Assembly: GCA_943367755.1 (NCBI GenBank)
Contig: CALRKB020000023.1
Span: 1-64,000 of the forward strand
Direction: 5' to 3'
From: PCC-6802 sp943367755
GTDB lineage: Bacteria; Cyanobacteriota; Cyanobacteriia; Pseudanabaenales; Pseudanabaenaceae
Length of the DNA stretch: 64,000 bases
The notes below the pieces were generated by a model that was not told where the DNA came from, ran no database searches, and saw nothing but the letters and a program-made list of their open reading frames with translations. The first letter of the stretch is position 1; each line of letters starts with the position of its first letter. Shown here one piece after another: positions 44,304 through 51,489 of the stretch. Both the position numbers and the translations under genes were made by a program.

Positions 44304-44894
44304 CTCCGATAAATACGATGATACTGGAATTGCCTTGGGATATTAAGTATTATTTCCCCCACGTGAATATAAACCCAAAAACGCTCTACTTTAGTGTTAT
44401 TGGGAAAAAATGGAGGAATTGCTTGATTCTTAAATTATGGGGAAATCCCCAATTGGCTGAAAACGCTTGCGTGCGAACTGAATTCTGCCTCAAGTAGTGG
44501 GAGAACTAATCGTGGGATCTGCCATTCAGGGGCAACCCAGTAGGGTAGTCGATGGCTCACCGAGATAAGGAGATACCCTTGTTTCATGGGTCGCCACCTA
44601 AAAAATGCACGCTCTATTATTGCCAAGTTAATAACAACTCTGTCAGGGGAAACTTTATCATGGCAAGTTTGACAATTTATGCAATCGGCTTAACTCTCAT
44701 TTTGCCATTTCACCTGCTTCCCCAGATGAGCGTTGCACTTATATGTAGGAATATTCGAGTGGTCATACAATCTGCGTTGGATTGATTTTGACTTCCTCCG
44801 TCGTCTTCTCATGCCTCCCTTCACCTATTTACCTAGACGAGCGACCTTTTTATGCCTGATTGCCCAAGAAAAAATAGTTAGTTAAGGAGTCAAA
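44304..44894. other. Intergenic stretch containing copy 2 of the small dispersed repeat
   Basis: No convincing gene lies here. Positions 44562-44633 match the insertion in the IS630 remnant (2232-2323), best at 44584-44625. The rest is AT-rich with short frames and no start signals. The strong ribosome-binding site AAGGAG before 44895 belongs to grrP. Confidence 0.55.
44562..44633 (+). repeat. Dispersed small repeat, copy 2
   Basis: GCACGCTCTATTATTGCC and the preceding GCCACCTAAAAAAT match copy 1 (opposite strand, 2232-2323) with few differences; the order GAGATA, GATA, TTGTTTCA is also shared. Two of the three core differences fall at third codon positions of the shared frame F-(Q/H)-G-S-P-P-K. 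It lies upstream of the Grr locus, far from any transposase gene. Confidence 0.55.
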
Positions 44895-45794
44895 ATGCTG
44901 AAAAAATTAGCGATCGCTGCTCTTTGCCTTGCATCGATTGTTGCTCTACCTGCTACTGTCCGTGCCGAGACTGTGATCGAAAAAGTAGCGCGAACGGGGG
45001 AGCTTACTGTCGGCACCCGTCTGGATTTGGTGCCCTATTCCTACTTCAATGAAAAGGAAGAGTGGGTTGGCTATTCCGTTGATATCCTGAATATACTCAA
45101 AACCGAACTGGAAAAACAAATCGGTAAACCGATCGTGATACGGGTCATCCCACAGGAAGGATATGGAGGCGATCTCACTCCCCAAGTTCTCAGCCACGAG
45201 GTTGATATTGCTTGCGAGTCTCAATTTACGTGGGAACGAGATCGATTTGTGGATTTTTCACTCAGCTACAGCATTTCTGGCATTCGGTTGATGGGCCCAA
45301 CCAGCAAACAGCTTGGCTCCCCGGAGTCGCTTGTTAGCAAGCGCATTGGTGTAGCTGAGAATTCTATTGGCGGCCAGGTGATGAAAAAAGTTCAGCCTCG
45401 CGCTACCTTAGTTGCATTTAAGAGTGTCGAGGAGGCGATCGCGCAATTGAAAAGCGGTCAAGTCGATGCCATTGCAGGTGATACGATCGTCATGGCAGGA
45501 CTGAAGCAAAAACTCAATCTTGCAGACTTCCAGATTAGTCCCAAAGAACCCTATGCTCGTTACGGTCTTGCTTGCATGGTACCTGAAAACAATTCAACCT
45601 TTCTGCGGCTTGTAAATTACTCCATTGTGAAACTCATGCAGGGCTACACGATTGGGGATAAGAAGTACGTTGAAATGGTCAGCCGCTGGTTTGGTCCGAA
45701 TGGCATTGTCGAAGAAATTAAGCCCGATGAAATTCAAGCTTTCTTTCTATTCACGATCTTAACCCGCGAACAAATCCCCTTGACAAAGCCTTAA
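44895..45794 (+). CDS. grrP: Substrate-binding-like orphan protein of the Grr locus
   Basis: This 299-aa periplasmic protein has a signal peptide (residues 1-24, ending V-R-A). The rest is a family-3 solute-binding fold: R-T-G-E-L-T-V-G-T-R-L-D-L-V-P-Y-S-Y, G-Y-S-V-D-I-L, then D-I-A-C-E-S-Q-F-T-W-E-R-D-R and V-D-F-S. Y-G-L-A-C-M-V-P-E-N-N-S occurs late. No ABC permease or ATPase is near. Its position upstream of grrA and grrM and its length fit the orphan binding protein (GrrP) known from such loci, perhaps a sensor or peptide carrier. AAGGAG precedes the ATG by 6 bases. Confidence 0.85.
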   Translation: MLKKLAIAALCLASIVALPATVRAETVIEKVARTGELTVGTRLDLVPYSYFNEKEEWVGYSVDILNILKTELEKQIGKPIVIRVIPQEGYGGDLTPQVLSHEVDIACESQFTWERDRFVDFSLSYSISGIRLMGPTSKQLGSPESLVSKRIGVAENSIGGQVMKKVQPRATLVAFKSVEEAIAQLKSGQVDAIAGDTIVMAGLKQKLNLADFQISPKEPYARYGLACMVPENNSTFLRLVNYSIVKLMQGYTIGDKKYVEMVSRWFGPNGIVEEIKPDEIQAFFLFTILTREQIPLTKP

Positions 45795-45912
45795 TCTCGG
45801 CATTTCGCCGGGATGTATTTCAGTAAGCGCTCGCGATCGGGAAACAACCCGATTGACTCAAAAGTGCTCCAGATCGACGGATTACCTTTAGTTCTCATTG
45901 AAGAAAAAAACT

Positions 45913-46278
45913 ATGAATATCACTACACGTAGCGGGTTAGTTGGCTTTTTACTTGCACTCTCTGCCCTCAACGTTCCTACTGCTTCTGCAACATCGAGTC
46001 AACCTTCCCTACCAACCGATGCAGCCCCAACCATCGAAGGTCGCCTGAGCAAACTTTCAGCTGCGATTCGCCAACGAGAATCCGTCCTACCAGAAAATTC
46101 CACCATGCCCGCGGATGATGTGGTGGCGAGAGCAGCCTGGGGTAATGGTGGCGGTCGCGGCTTTGTCAACGGCGGTGGTTTTCGCAATGGTGGCGGCTGG
46201 GTCAATGGCGGTGGTTTCCGCAATGGTGGCGGCTGGTTTAATGGCTTCCGTAATGGTGGTGGGTTCGTCAACTGGTAA
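45913..46278 (+). CDS. grrA: Cyclophane RiPP precursor, GrrA/OscO1 type
   Basis: This 121-aa precursor starts at the ATG at 45913; a TTG at 45898 is also in frame. The first 25 residues are hydrophobic and end T-A-S-A, so it is probably exported. A leader follows (I-E-G-R-L-S-K-L-S-A-A-I), then a core from about residue 74 to 121 made of G-G-G spacers and aromatic-x-Asn triads: W76-G-N, F84-V-N, F90-R-N, W96-V-N, F102-R-N, W108-F-N, F112-R-N and F118-V-N, ending in W121. In this family the radical-SAM maturase links the aromatic ring to the Asn beta-carbon, making three-residue cyclophanes; eight are possible here. The coding DNA of the core is itself an imperfect repeat. Product function is unknown. 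Confidence 0.93.
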   Translation: MNITTRSGLVGFLLALSALNVPTASATSSQPSLPTDAAPTIEGRLSKLSAAIRQRESVLPENSTMPADDVVARAAWGNGGGRGFVNGGGFRNGGGWVNGGGFRNGGGWFNGFRNGGGFVNW

Positions 46279-46307
46279 GGAAATATCTAAGAAAGAAAAT
46301 ACCCGTA

Positions 46308-46332
46308 GGGGCAATCTCCCCCTGGTTGCCCC
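46308..46332 (+). repeat. Hairpin repeat after grrA
   Basis: GGGGCAA and TTGCCCC arms surround TCTCCCCCTGG. A near-identical hairpin, with arms AGGGCAA/TTGCCCT, lies at 59711-59735, and both are preceded by GT before the arm. A second hairpin, AGGGCAG...CTGCCC, follows at about 46343-46366. It could end or attenuate the grrA transcript, giving more precursor than maturase. Confidence 0.55.
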
Positions 46333-46494
46333 GATTGGGTTAGGGCAGGCACAGAGGCACTGCCCCTTCAATTATCGGTACATTATTTCGTGGAAATCAC
46401 CTAAGGTACTAAAGCTCCTCTATTTCCTATTTGGATGGAATCCATATCTTTATACAAGAAATCAAACAAGAAAATTCAGGGAACTCAAGAAATT

Positions 46495-46926
46495 ATGAAG
46501 TTTTTAATCAAATCCTCAATGGGCGCGATCGCGATTGCCTCAGCAATATTCACAACAACTGCATTGCCATCAACTGGATCGGCAGCTAATACAAAAGCCA
46601 AAGAATGTCAGATTGTCAGCGATGCAGTCGTCCAGGCTAATTTCAAAGTCAACAACTTAGAAAAACCATCGCAAGAGATAAAATTCTTCAACACGTTGTC
46701 TGAGAATCTCAAGAGTCTTCCTTTAACAGATGCGCAACTGCAAATCTTGAGAGACGTTCTAGTAGCCGAACTCAAAGATCGTGCGGAGCTTTGGCAAAAA
46801 GCGGTTCCAATCTTGGCTCAGGGCGATCAAAAACAAATTGAGATAATCAAGATTCGCATCGAACTCAAGCGCAAGAATGGCAGAGCTATGGCGGAAATGT
46901 TCAACGAATACTGCTTTGGTGGTTAG
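46495..46926 (+). CDS. Secreted helical protein inside the Grr locus, unrecognised
   Basis: This 143-aa protein starts at the ATG at 46495; an earlier ATG at 46435 would add residues before the signal peptide. The leader (residues 1-30) ends G-S-A-A. The mature part is strongly helical: K-E-C-Q-I-V-S-D-A-V, L-K-S-L-P-L-T-D-A-Q-L-Q-I-L-R-D-V-L and I-R-I-E-L-K-R-K-N-G-R-A. Two Cys residues (K-E-C-Q and Y-C-F-G-G) could form a disulfide. It lies between grrA and grrM on the same strand, without any motif I know. Location makes it a candidate accessory factor for export or processing of the Grr product. Confidence 0.6.
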   Translation: MKFLIKSSMGAIAIASAIFTTTALPSTGSAANTKAKECQIVSDAVVQANFKVNNLEKPSQEIKFFNTLSENLKSLPLTDAQLQILRDVLVAELKDRAELWQKAVPILAQGDQKQIEIIKIRIELKRKNGRAMAEMFNEYCFGG

Positions 46927-47030
46927 GTGATTTCTGTCAATTAAAACACTGAATGATTTCGCTTCGGCAGCACGATTTTTTCTAGAAAGCACAAAAACAA
47001 TACTCCTCTAGGACTCATCACGATCGCACA

Positions 47031-48239
47031 ATGGTAACCTCAACAACAATCAACTCGACTGCTTCTGTTGGAACTTCGATATTGAAGGAAGAATCTTTAA
47101 GCGATTTTTCAGGGTTTGGACCGATTAATCTGGTTGTGATTCAGCCAACATCTTTTTGCAATCTCGATTGCGATTACTGTTACCTACCCGATCGCCAGAT
47201 CAAAAACAAGCTCGACCTCAACCTGATCGAGCCTATATTCAAAGCCATCTTTACCAGTCGATTTTTAGGAAAGGACTTCACGATTCTCTGGCACGCAGGG
47301 GAGCCGATGTCGCTTCCCATCTCGTTTTACGAGTCTGCCTTTGCGGCGATCGATGCAGCGAGCCAGAAGTTCAACACGCAACCCCTTTGCTACCATTATT
47401 CTTTTCAAACCAACGGTTTGTTTATCAATCAGTCCTGGTGCGATTTCTTTAAACGCCATCCCGTTCATGTGGGTGTCAGTATTGATGGGCCGGCATTTAT
47501 CCACGACGCTCACCGCAAAACCCCCAAGGGTCTGGGCAGCCATGCAGGAGTCATGCGGGGTATTTCCTATTTGCAAAAGAATGATATTCCATTCAGCGCG
47601 ATCGCTGTGATTACGAAAGACTCGCTCGACTATCCCGATGAAATATTTCATTTCTTCTTGGACAACGGCATCACCGATATTGGGTTCAACATGGAGGAAG
47701 AGGAAGGCGAAAATCAGTCCTCGTCGTTGGGGCAGACAGATATCGAGGATCGTTACCGCGCTTTTATGCAAAGGTTCTGGGAGCTGACAGTACGGCATGA
47801 GGGGGCGGTGAAAGTGCGAGAATTTGAGGCGATTTGCGGATTGATTTATGCGGACGATCGGCTCGAAAATACAGATATGAATAAACCCTTTGTAATTGTT
47901 AATATCGACTACAAAGGCGACTTTACGACGTTCGATCCAGAGTTATTGGGTGTTAAGACCGATCGCTATGGAGACTTCATTTTTGGCAATGTTCTGCACG
48001 ACACCCTAGAGTCTATTTGCACGACTGAGAAGTTTCAGGCTGTCTACCAGGATATAGCAGCAGGTGTGGAACGTTGCCGCAGTAGTTGTGCCTATTTTGG
48101 CGTGTGTGGGGGTGGTGCGGGTAGCAATAAGTACTGGGAACATGACACCTTTTTGGCTGACGAAACAATGGCCTGTAGATATCGCATTAAGACTATCACC
48201 GATGTCGTGTTAGATGCCCTGGAAACAACTTTTGCATAA
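47031..48239 (+). CDS. grrM: Cyclophane-forming radical SAM/SPASM maturase
   Basis: This 402-aa enzyme has the radical-SAM motif C-x3-C-x2-C at Cys43, Cys47 and Cys50 (C-N-L-D-C-D-Y-C-Y-L). W-H-A-G-E-P and L-F-I-N-Q-S-W-C-D-F-F follow, then V-S-I-D-G-P-A. The SPASM cysteines are in C-R-S-S-C-A-Y-F-G-V-C-G-G-G-A-G-S-N-K and A-C-R-Y-R near the end. The C-G-G-G-A-G-S-N-K-Y-W-E form is typical of GrrM/OscB-type cyclophane synthases. Its substrate is the GrrA precursor 750 bases upstream. It should bind three iron-sulfur clusters and act in the cytoplasm before export. No ribosome-binding site is strong. Confidence 0.92.
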   Translation: MVTSTTINSTASVGTSILKEESLSDFSGFGPINLVVIQPTSFCNLDCDYCYLPDRQIKNKLDLNLIEPIFKAIFTSRFLGKDFTILWHAGEPMSLPISFYESAFAAIDAASQKFNTQPLCYHYSFQTNGLFINQSWCDFFKRHPVHVGVSIDGPAFIHDAHRKTPKGLGSHAGVMRGISYLQKNDIPFSAIAVITKDSLDYPDEIFHFFLDNGITDIGFNMEEEEGENQSSSLGQTDIEDRYRAFMQRFWELTVRHEGAVKVREFEAICGLIYADDRLENTDMNKPFVIVNIDYKGDFTTFDPELLGVKTDRYGDFIFGNVLHDTLESICTTEKFQAVYQDIAAGVERCRSSCAYFGVCGGGAGSNKYWEHDTFLADETMACRYRIKTITDVVLDALETTFA

Positions 48240-48271
48240 TTTCTGCTATACGGCAATTCGAGAGGTTATTC

Positions 48272-50011
48272 GTGGGTCACACCTTTAAAGACCGTCTGCT
48301 CAAAGCGATCGCCCTAGCGATAACTTTTTTTACGATCGCGATCGCTAGCCCTGCCCTAACCCAAAATAGCATTCCTCCAGATGTTGCATCTGAGTCCTTC
48401 CCCGTAGTTTTGGAAGGCAAAACTCTTTTCCCTATCCAGACTGGCGTTCAACTTGGCGGACATTCTTTCTCCCCTGCCGAGCGAGCCAAAGCAATTTCAC
48501 ACAAAATCGAAGACATTGCTAAGGATGCCTCCATTCCCGTCGATGCCATTGCCGTTGAAGACCAACCCGAATTTACAAAGATCTTAGCCAATCAAGAGCG
48601 GGTATTAACAATTTGGGATGCCGATGCCAAAGCAGCAGGTAAATCCCGTCAGGCATTAGCGCTGGAATATTCCCAAAGAATTAAAGAAGCGATTCAACAA
48701 TATCGTCAGAAGCGCGATTTGACGATCAGGTTAGTGGGCATTCTCTATACGATTATTGCAACGATTGCTTTCTTGCTCCTGCTCAAACTTGCTCCTATTT
48801 TTTCTTTCATCAACTCAAAACTTGACGCTTGGCGCGAGAGAAGTATTGCTACTAGCCGCGAACAAAATCTGGAACTTCTCTGGGTTGAAGTTGCCAATAT
48901 CGCGATCGTCTTGCTTAAAATAGCTCGCTTTGCCGCGATGTGTTTTGTGTTTTATCTGTATGTCTTGCTGGTTTTTCATTTTTTTCCAGAGATGAATCCA
49001 CTGGAAGGCTCTCTGAAAAATTTATTTTTGAGAATTTTTGGTAATGCCTGGAATGCCTTTGTTGCCTATCTACCCAACGCTCTGGTGATTTTTCTAGGTC
49101 TTGCACTTAGCTATTATTTGCTACACCTGCTCCAAGAAATCTTTAATGCTTTAGGACGGAGATCTCTATCTTTCTCCGGTTTCTATCCAGAATGGGCAGC
49201 ACCGACTTATTCCCTTTTACGATTTTTGATCGTTGCCCTAACGGCCGTGGCAATCTTTCCCTTCTTACCTGGATACGGTTCGCCGGCATTCCAAGGAGTT
49301 TCTTTGTTTGCGGGCGTCCTAGTTTCTCTGGGATCGGCATCCACGGTTAACAATGTCATCTCCGGCGTCATCCTCATTTATACGCGGGGCTTTCAGGTGG
49401 GCGATCTGATTAAAATTGGCGATACGATAGGTGTAGTCTTGGAACAAACCTTGCTGGTTACGCGTATTAGAACGATTAAAAATGTCATCGTCACGATTCC
49501 CAACAGCAACGTGTTAGGCACCCACATCATTAATTTCAGTACATCGACAAGGGCGGAAGAATTAAGGGAAGCACCTTTAATTCTCCATACTACAGTTACC
49601 CTCGGCTACGACATCCCCTGGCGCAATATTCATGCGGCTCTAATCGCTGCCGCCAATGCAACGACCCATATTTTGAGCGACCCTGCTCCGTTTGTGTGGC
49701 AAACTAGCTTGAACGATTTTTACGTCAGTTACGAGCTCAACGCCTATACGGTTCGACCCACGCTGATGCCAGAGATCTACGCGCAATTGCATGAGAATAT
49801 TCAAGACAAGTGCAATGAAGCTGGGATCGAGATTCTATCTCCCCACTTCTCTGCCGTTCGAGATGGAAATCAAAGCGGAATTCCATCTGATTACCTGCCT
49901 GAAGATTATGTTCCACCTAGCTTTCGCGTTTATCCTTTTGGCAATTGGGGAAATTCACAGGATAGTAACGATCCCCCCCAAGCAGCTACTCCACCATCAA
50001 GCAACCCTTAA
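48272..50011 (+). CDS. Mechanosensitive ion channel (MscS-like) with N-terminal extension
   Basis: This 579-aa protein starts at a GTG at 48272 (AGAGG upstream). The signal peptide (residues 1-30, ending T-Q-N) is followed by a periplasmic segment to about residue 150 (S-P-A-E-R-A-K-A-I with K-I-E-D-I). Four membrane segments come next. The MscS pore region is F-Q-G-V-S-L-F-A-G-V-L-V-S-L-G-S-A-S near residue 345, then the beta domain with F-Q-V-G-D-L-I-K-I-G. The last 40 residues are P/S/N-rich. It lies 32 bases after grrM on the same strand, so it may be part of the Grr transcript, though such channels are common and the link is uncertain. Confidence 0.88.
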   Translation: MGHTFKDRLLKAIALAITFFTIAIASPALTQNSIPPDVASESFPVVLEGKTLFPIQTGVQLGGHSFSPAERAKAISHKIEDIAKDASIPVDAIAVEDQPEFTKILANQERVLTIWDADAKAAGKSRQALALEYSQRIKEAIQQYRQKRDLTIRLVGILYTIIATIAFLLLLKLAPIFSFINSKLDAWRERSIATSREQNLELLWVEVANIAIVLLKIARFAAMCFVFYLYVLLVFHFFPEMNPLEGSLKNLFLRIFGNAWNAFVAYLPNALVIFLGLALSYYLLHLLQEIFNALGRRSLSFSGFYPEWAAPTYSLLRFLIVALTAVAIFPFLPGYGSPAFQGVSLFAGVLVSLGSASTVNNVISGVILIYTRGFQVGDLIKIGDTIGVVLEQTLLVTRIRTIKNVIVTIPNSNVLGTHIINFSTSTRAEELREAPLILHTTVTLGYDIPWRNIHAALIAAANATTHILSDPAPFVWQTSLNDFYVSYELNAYTVRPTLMPEIYAQLHENIQDKCNEAGIEILSPHFSAVRDGNQSGIPSDYLPEDYVPPSFRVYPFGNWGNSQDSNDPPQAATPPSSNP

Positions 50012-50023
50012 GCCAGCAAGAAT

Positions 50024-50723
50024 TCAGGGTGTAGTGGTTGCGGATGACTGCAGCAAACGAAACGAGTTAAAGAATTTCTCGGTAGCGTTCGCGATCGCTT
50101 CTTTTTCGAGGCGATTGGCTCCGATGACGTAGACGCGATCTCCAGCCAGGTAGGCACGCAACACGATCGCTTCTTTATCAGTGGTGAATGTCAGTTCGCG
50201 GCCGGGATACTTGTCGATAGTGACGGGATGATCGCCAGTCAAGCGAAATAGTTGTGTAGGGTTGACCCGTTCGGCGATCGCGGCGAGGATAGCCTTTGGA
50301 TCTTTGAGTTGGCTGGCAGCGATTGGATTGGATTAGGCAGCGACGTAGCGCGAATGCCCGTCGTTTTTAGACAATACGCGGAATTGCAGGTCACCTGCCG
50401 CAGTTTTTAGCGTTTCTGTTTCGTCAGCCATAATGCCTGGCGGCATCAGGATAGAAAAACCACCGACTTTCGAACTGACGGGCTGCCAGGCTTTCCGGTC
50501 AAAGTTTAGTTCGATCTTCGGCTCGAAGGGCTGCCCCGAGCAATTGCGCAGTACACCTAGAGGCACTGCCTGGATACTATCCTAGAAGAAAGCTGGACGA
50601 CCGGCATTGGTAGAACTGGGGATTTGAGCGAGAGAATCTTGCGATCGCTGCAGTACGGGTAGAGTCCCGCTTATTCCCGCGATCGCCGTAACAAAAAGGA
50701 TTACTGCTAAATTACTTTTCAAT
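50024..50723 (-). pseudogene. Decayed paralogue of the secreted protein at 53231
   Basis: Minus-strand sequence matches the protein at 53231-53932 along its length: S-K-V-G-G-F-S-I-L-M-P-P-G-I-M-A-D-E-T-E-T-L, then A-S-Q-L-K-D-P-K, and Y-P-G-R-E-L-T-F. Two in-frame stops interrupt it, TAG at 50582-50584 and TAA at 50333-50335. A one-base frameshift near 50708 breaks the signal peptide. The C-terminal part stays intact to 50024. It is a typical recent pseudogene, more decayed at the start than the end. Confidence 0.8.
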
Positions 50724-50877
50724 TTTCGTACCTCGTAAGAATAGACATCGTACAATCCAAACTAATAGAAAATTTGCACCTCTTCATACATCTCGATATA
50801 AACCTGAAAAAACTGGTTAGTATTGTGGAATAAAGGAGATGGAGGATACCTGACAAAGAACCGTACATTCGTTCGTC

Positions 50878-51333
50878 TTAATAGCAACCTGCTACGGAGA
50901 GCGTATAGGTATTGCCGATCGCCTGCGCACCACCAACATGTACGTTCACTTGAAAGGGATCGTCAGAGGGACGAGGTGTGGCTTTAAAACTCATAGACTT
51001 CCCCACCCTAAGTGGCACATTTTGATTTAAAAAATTGTCTGTTGTGTTATTGCTGTATTTGAGAAAAATCTTCATGGAATACGCAGCATCATTTTGCGAT
51101 GAGATCGTAACAGTAAAGTGATTGAATCTGGCACCGCTAGGCACGGCAAAATCGGTGTTCCAGTTATTTTTAGTCAAGAAAGTTCCAGGTGGAGAAACTC
51201 TTTTCGTGACTTCCGTCCCTGTCCCTCCCACTATACTTAGGGGCTTGCAATTCTGAGCGATCGCCGGTGATGTCATGCTCGTAAGCATGCCTGCGAAGCC
51301 TAACAATAGTAAACTGCGGTTGGTCAATGCCAT
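50878..51333 (-). CDS. Secreted protein of unknown function
   Basis: This 151-aa protein has a signal peptide (residues 1-26, ending A-I-A-Q). The mature part carries two Cys, one just after cleavage (N-C-K-P) and one near the end (V-A-G-C-Y), which could form a disulfide. It is rich in T, S, N and V, with F-A-V-P-S-G-A-R-F-N-H-F-T-V-T-I and V-N-V-H-V-G-G-A, suggesting an all-beta fold. I recognise no family. It is divergent from the alpha/beta hydrolase gene. Confidence 0.6.
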   Translation of the reverse strand: MALTNRSLLLLGFAGMLTSMTSPAIAQNCKPLSIVGGTGTEVTKRVSPPGTFLTKNNWNTDFAVPSGARFNHFTVTISSQNDAAYSMKIFLKYSNNTTDNFLNQNVPLRVGKSMSFKATPRPSDDPFQVNVHVGGAQAIGNTYTLSVAGCY

Positions 51334-51489
51334 AAAAGATCCTTAGAGATACTGATAGTAGATTCAAGCTTTAATACTAAAGCCTAATCAAAACAATAGT
51401 AGCTTTATGTCACAAATATTGCCGAAAAAAAACATGCTAACCTATAATAAAGGTGTTTCCCAGAAAATCATAAGGGCAAGTTTAAGGCT

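Noticed and set aside
44895..45794. Component of an amino-acid ABC importer
   Set aside because: No permease or ATPase is adjacent, and the position next to grrA/grrM fits the orphan GrrP protein better.
45999..46271. Antisense proline-rich open frame opposite grrA
   Set aside because: It is the mirror of glycine codons; it has no start signal and no match.
46137..46278. Regularly repeated units resembling a CRISPR-like or tandem array
   Set aside because: The repeats are codons of the grrA core (G-G-G and aromatic-x-Asn triads), with no spacers.
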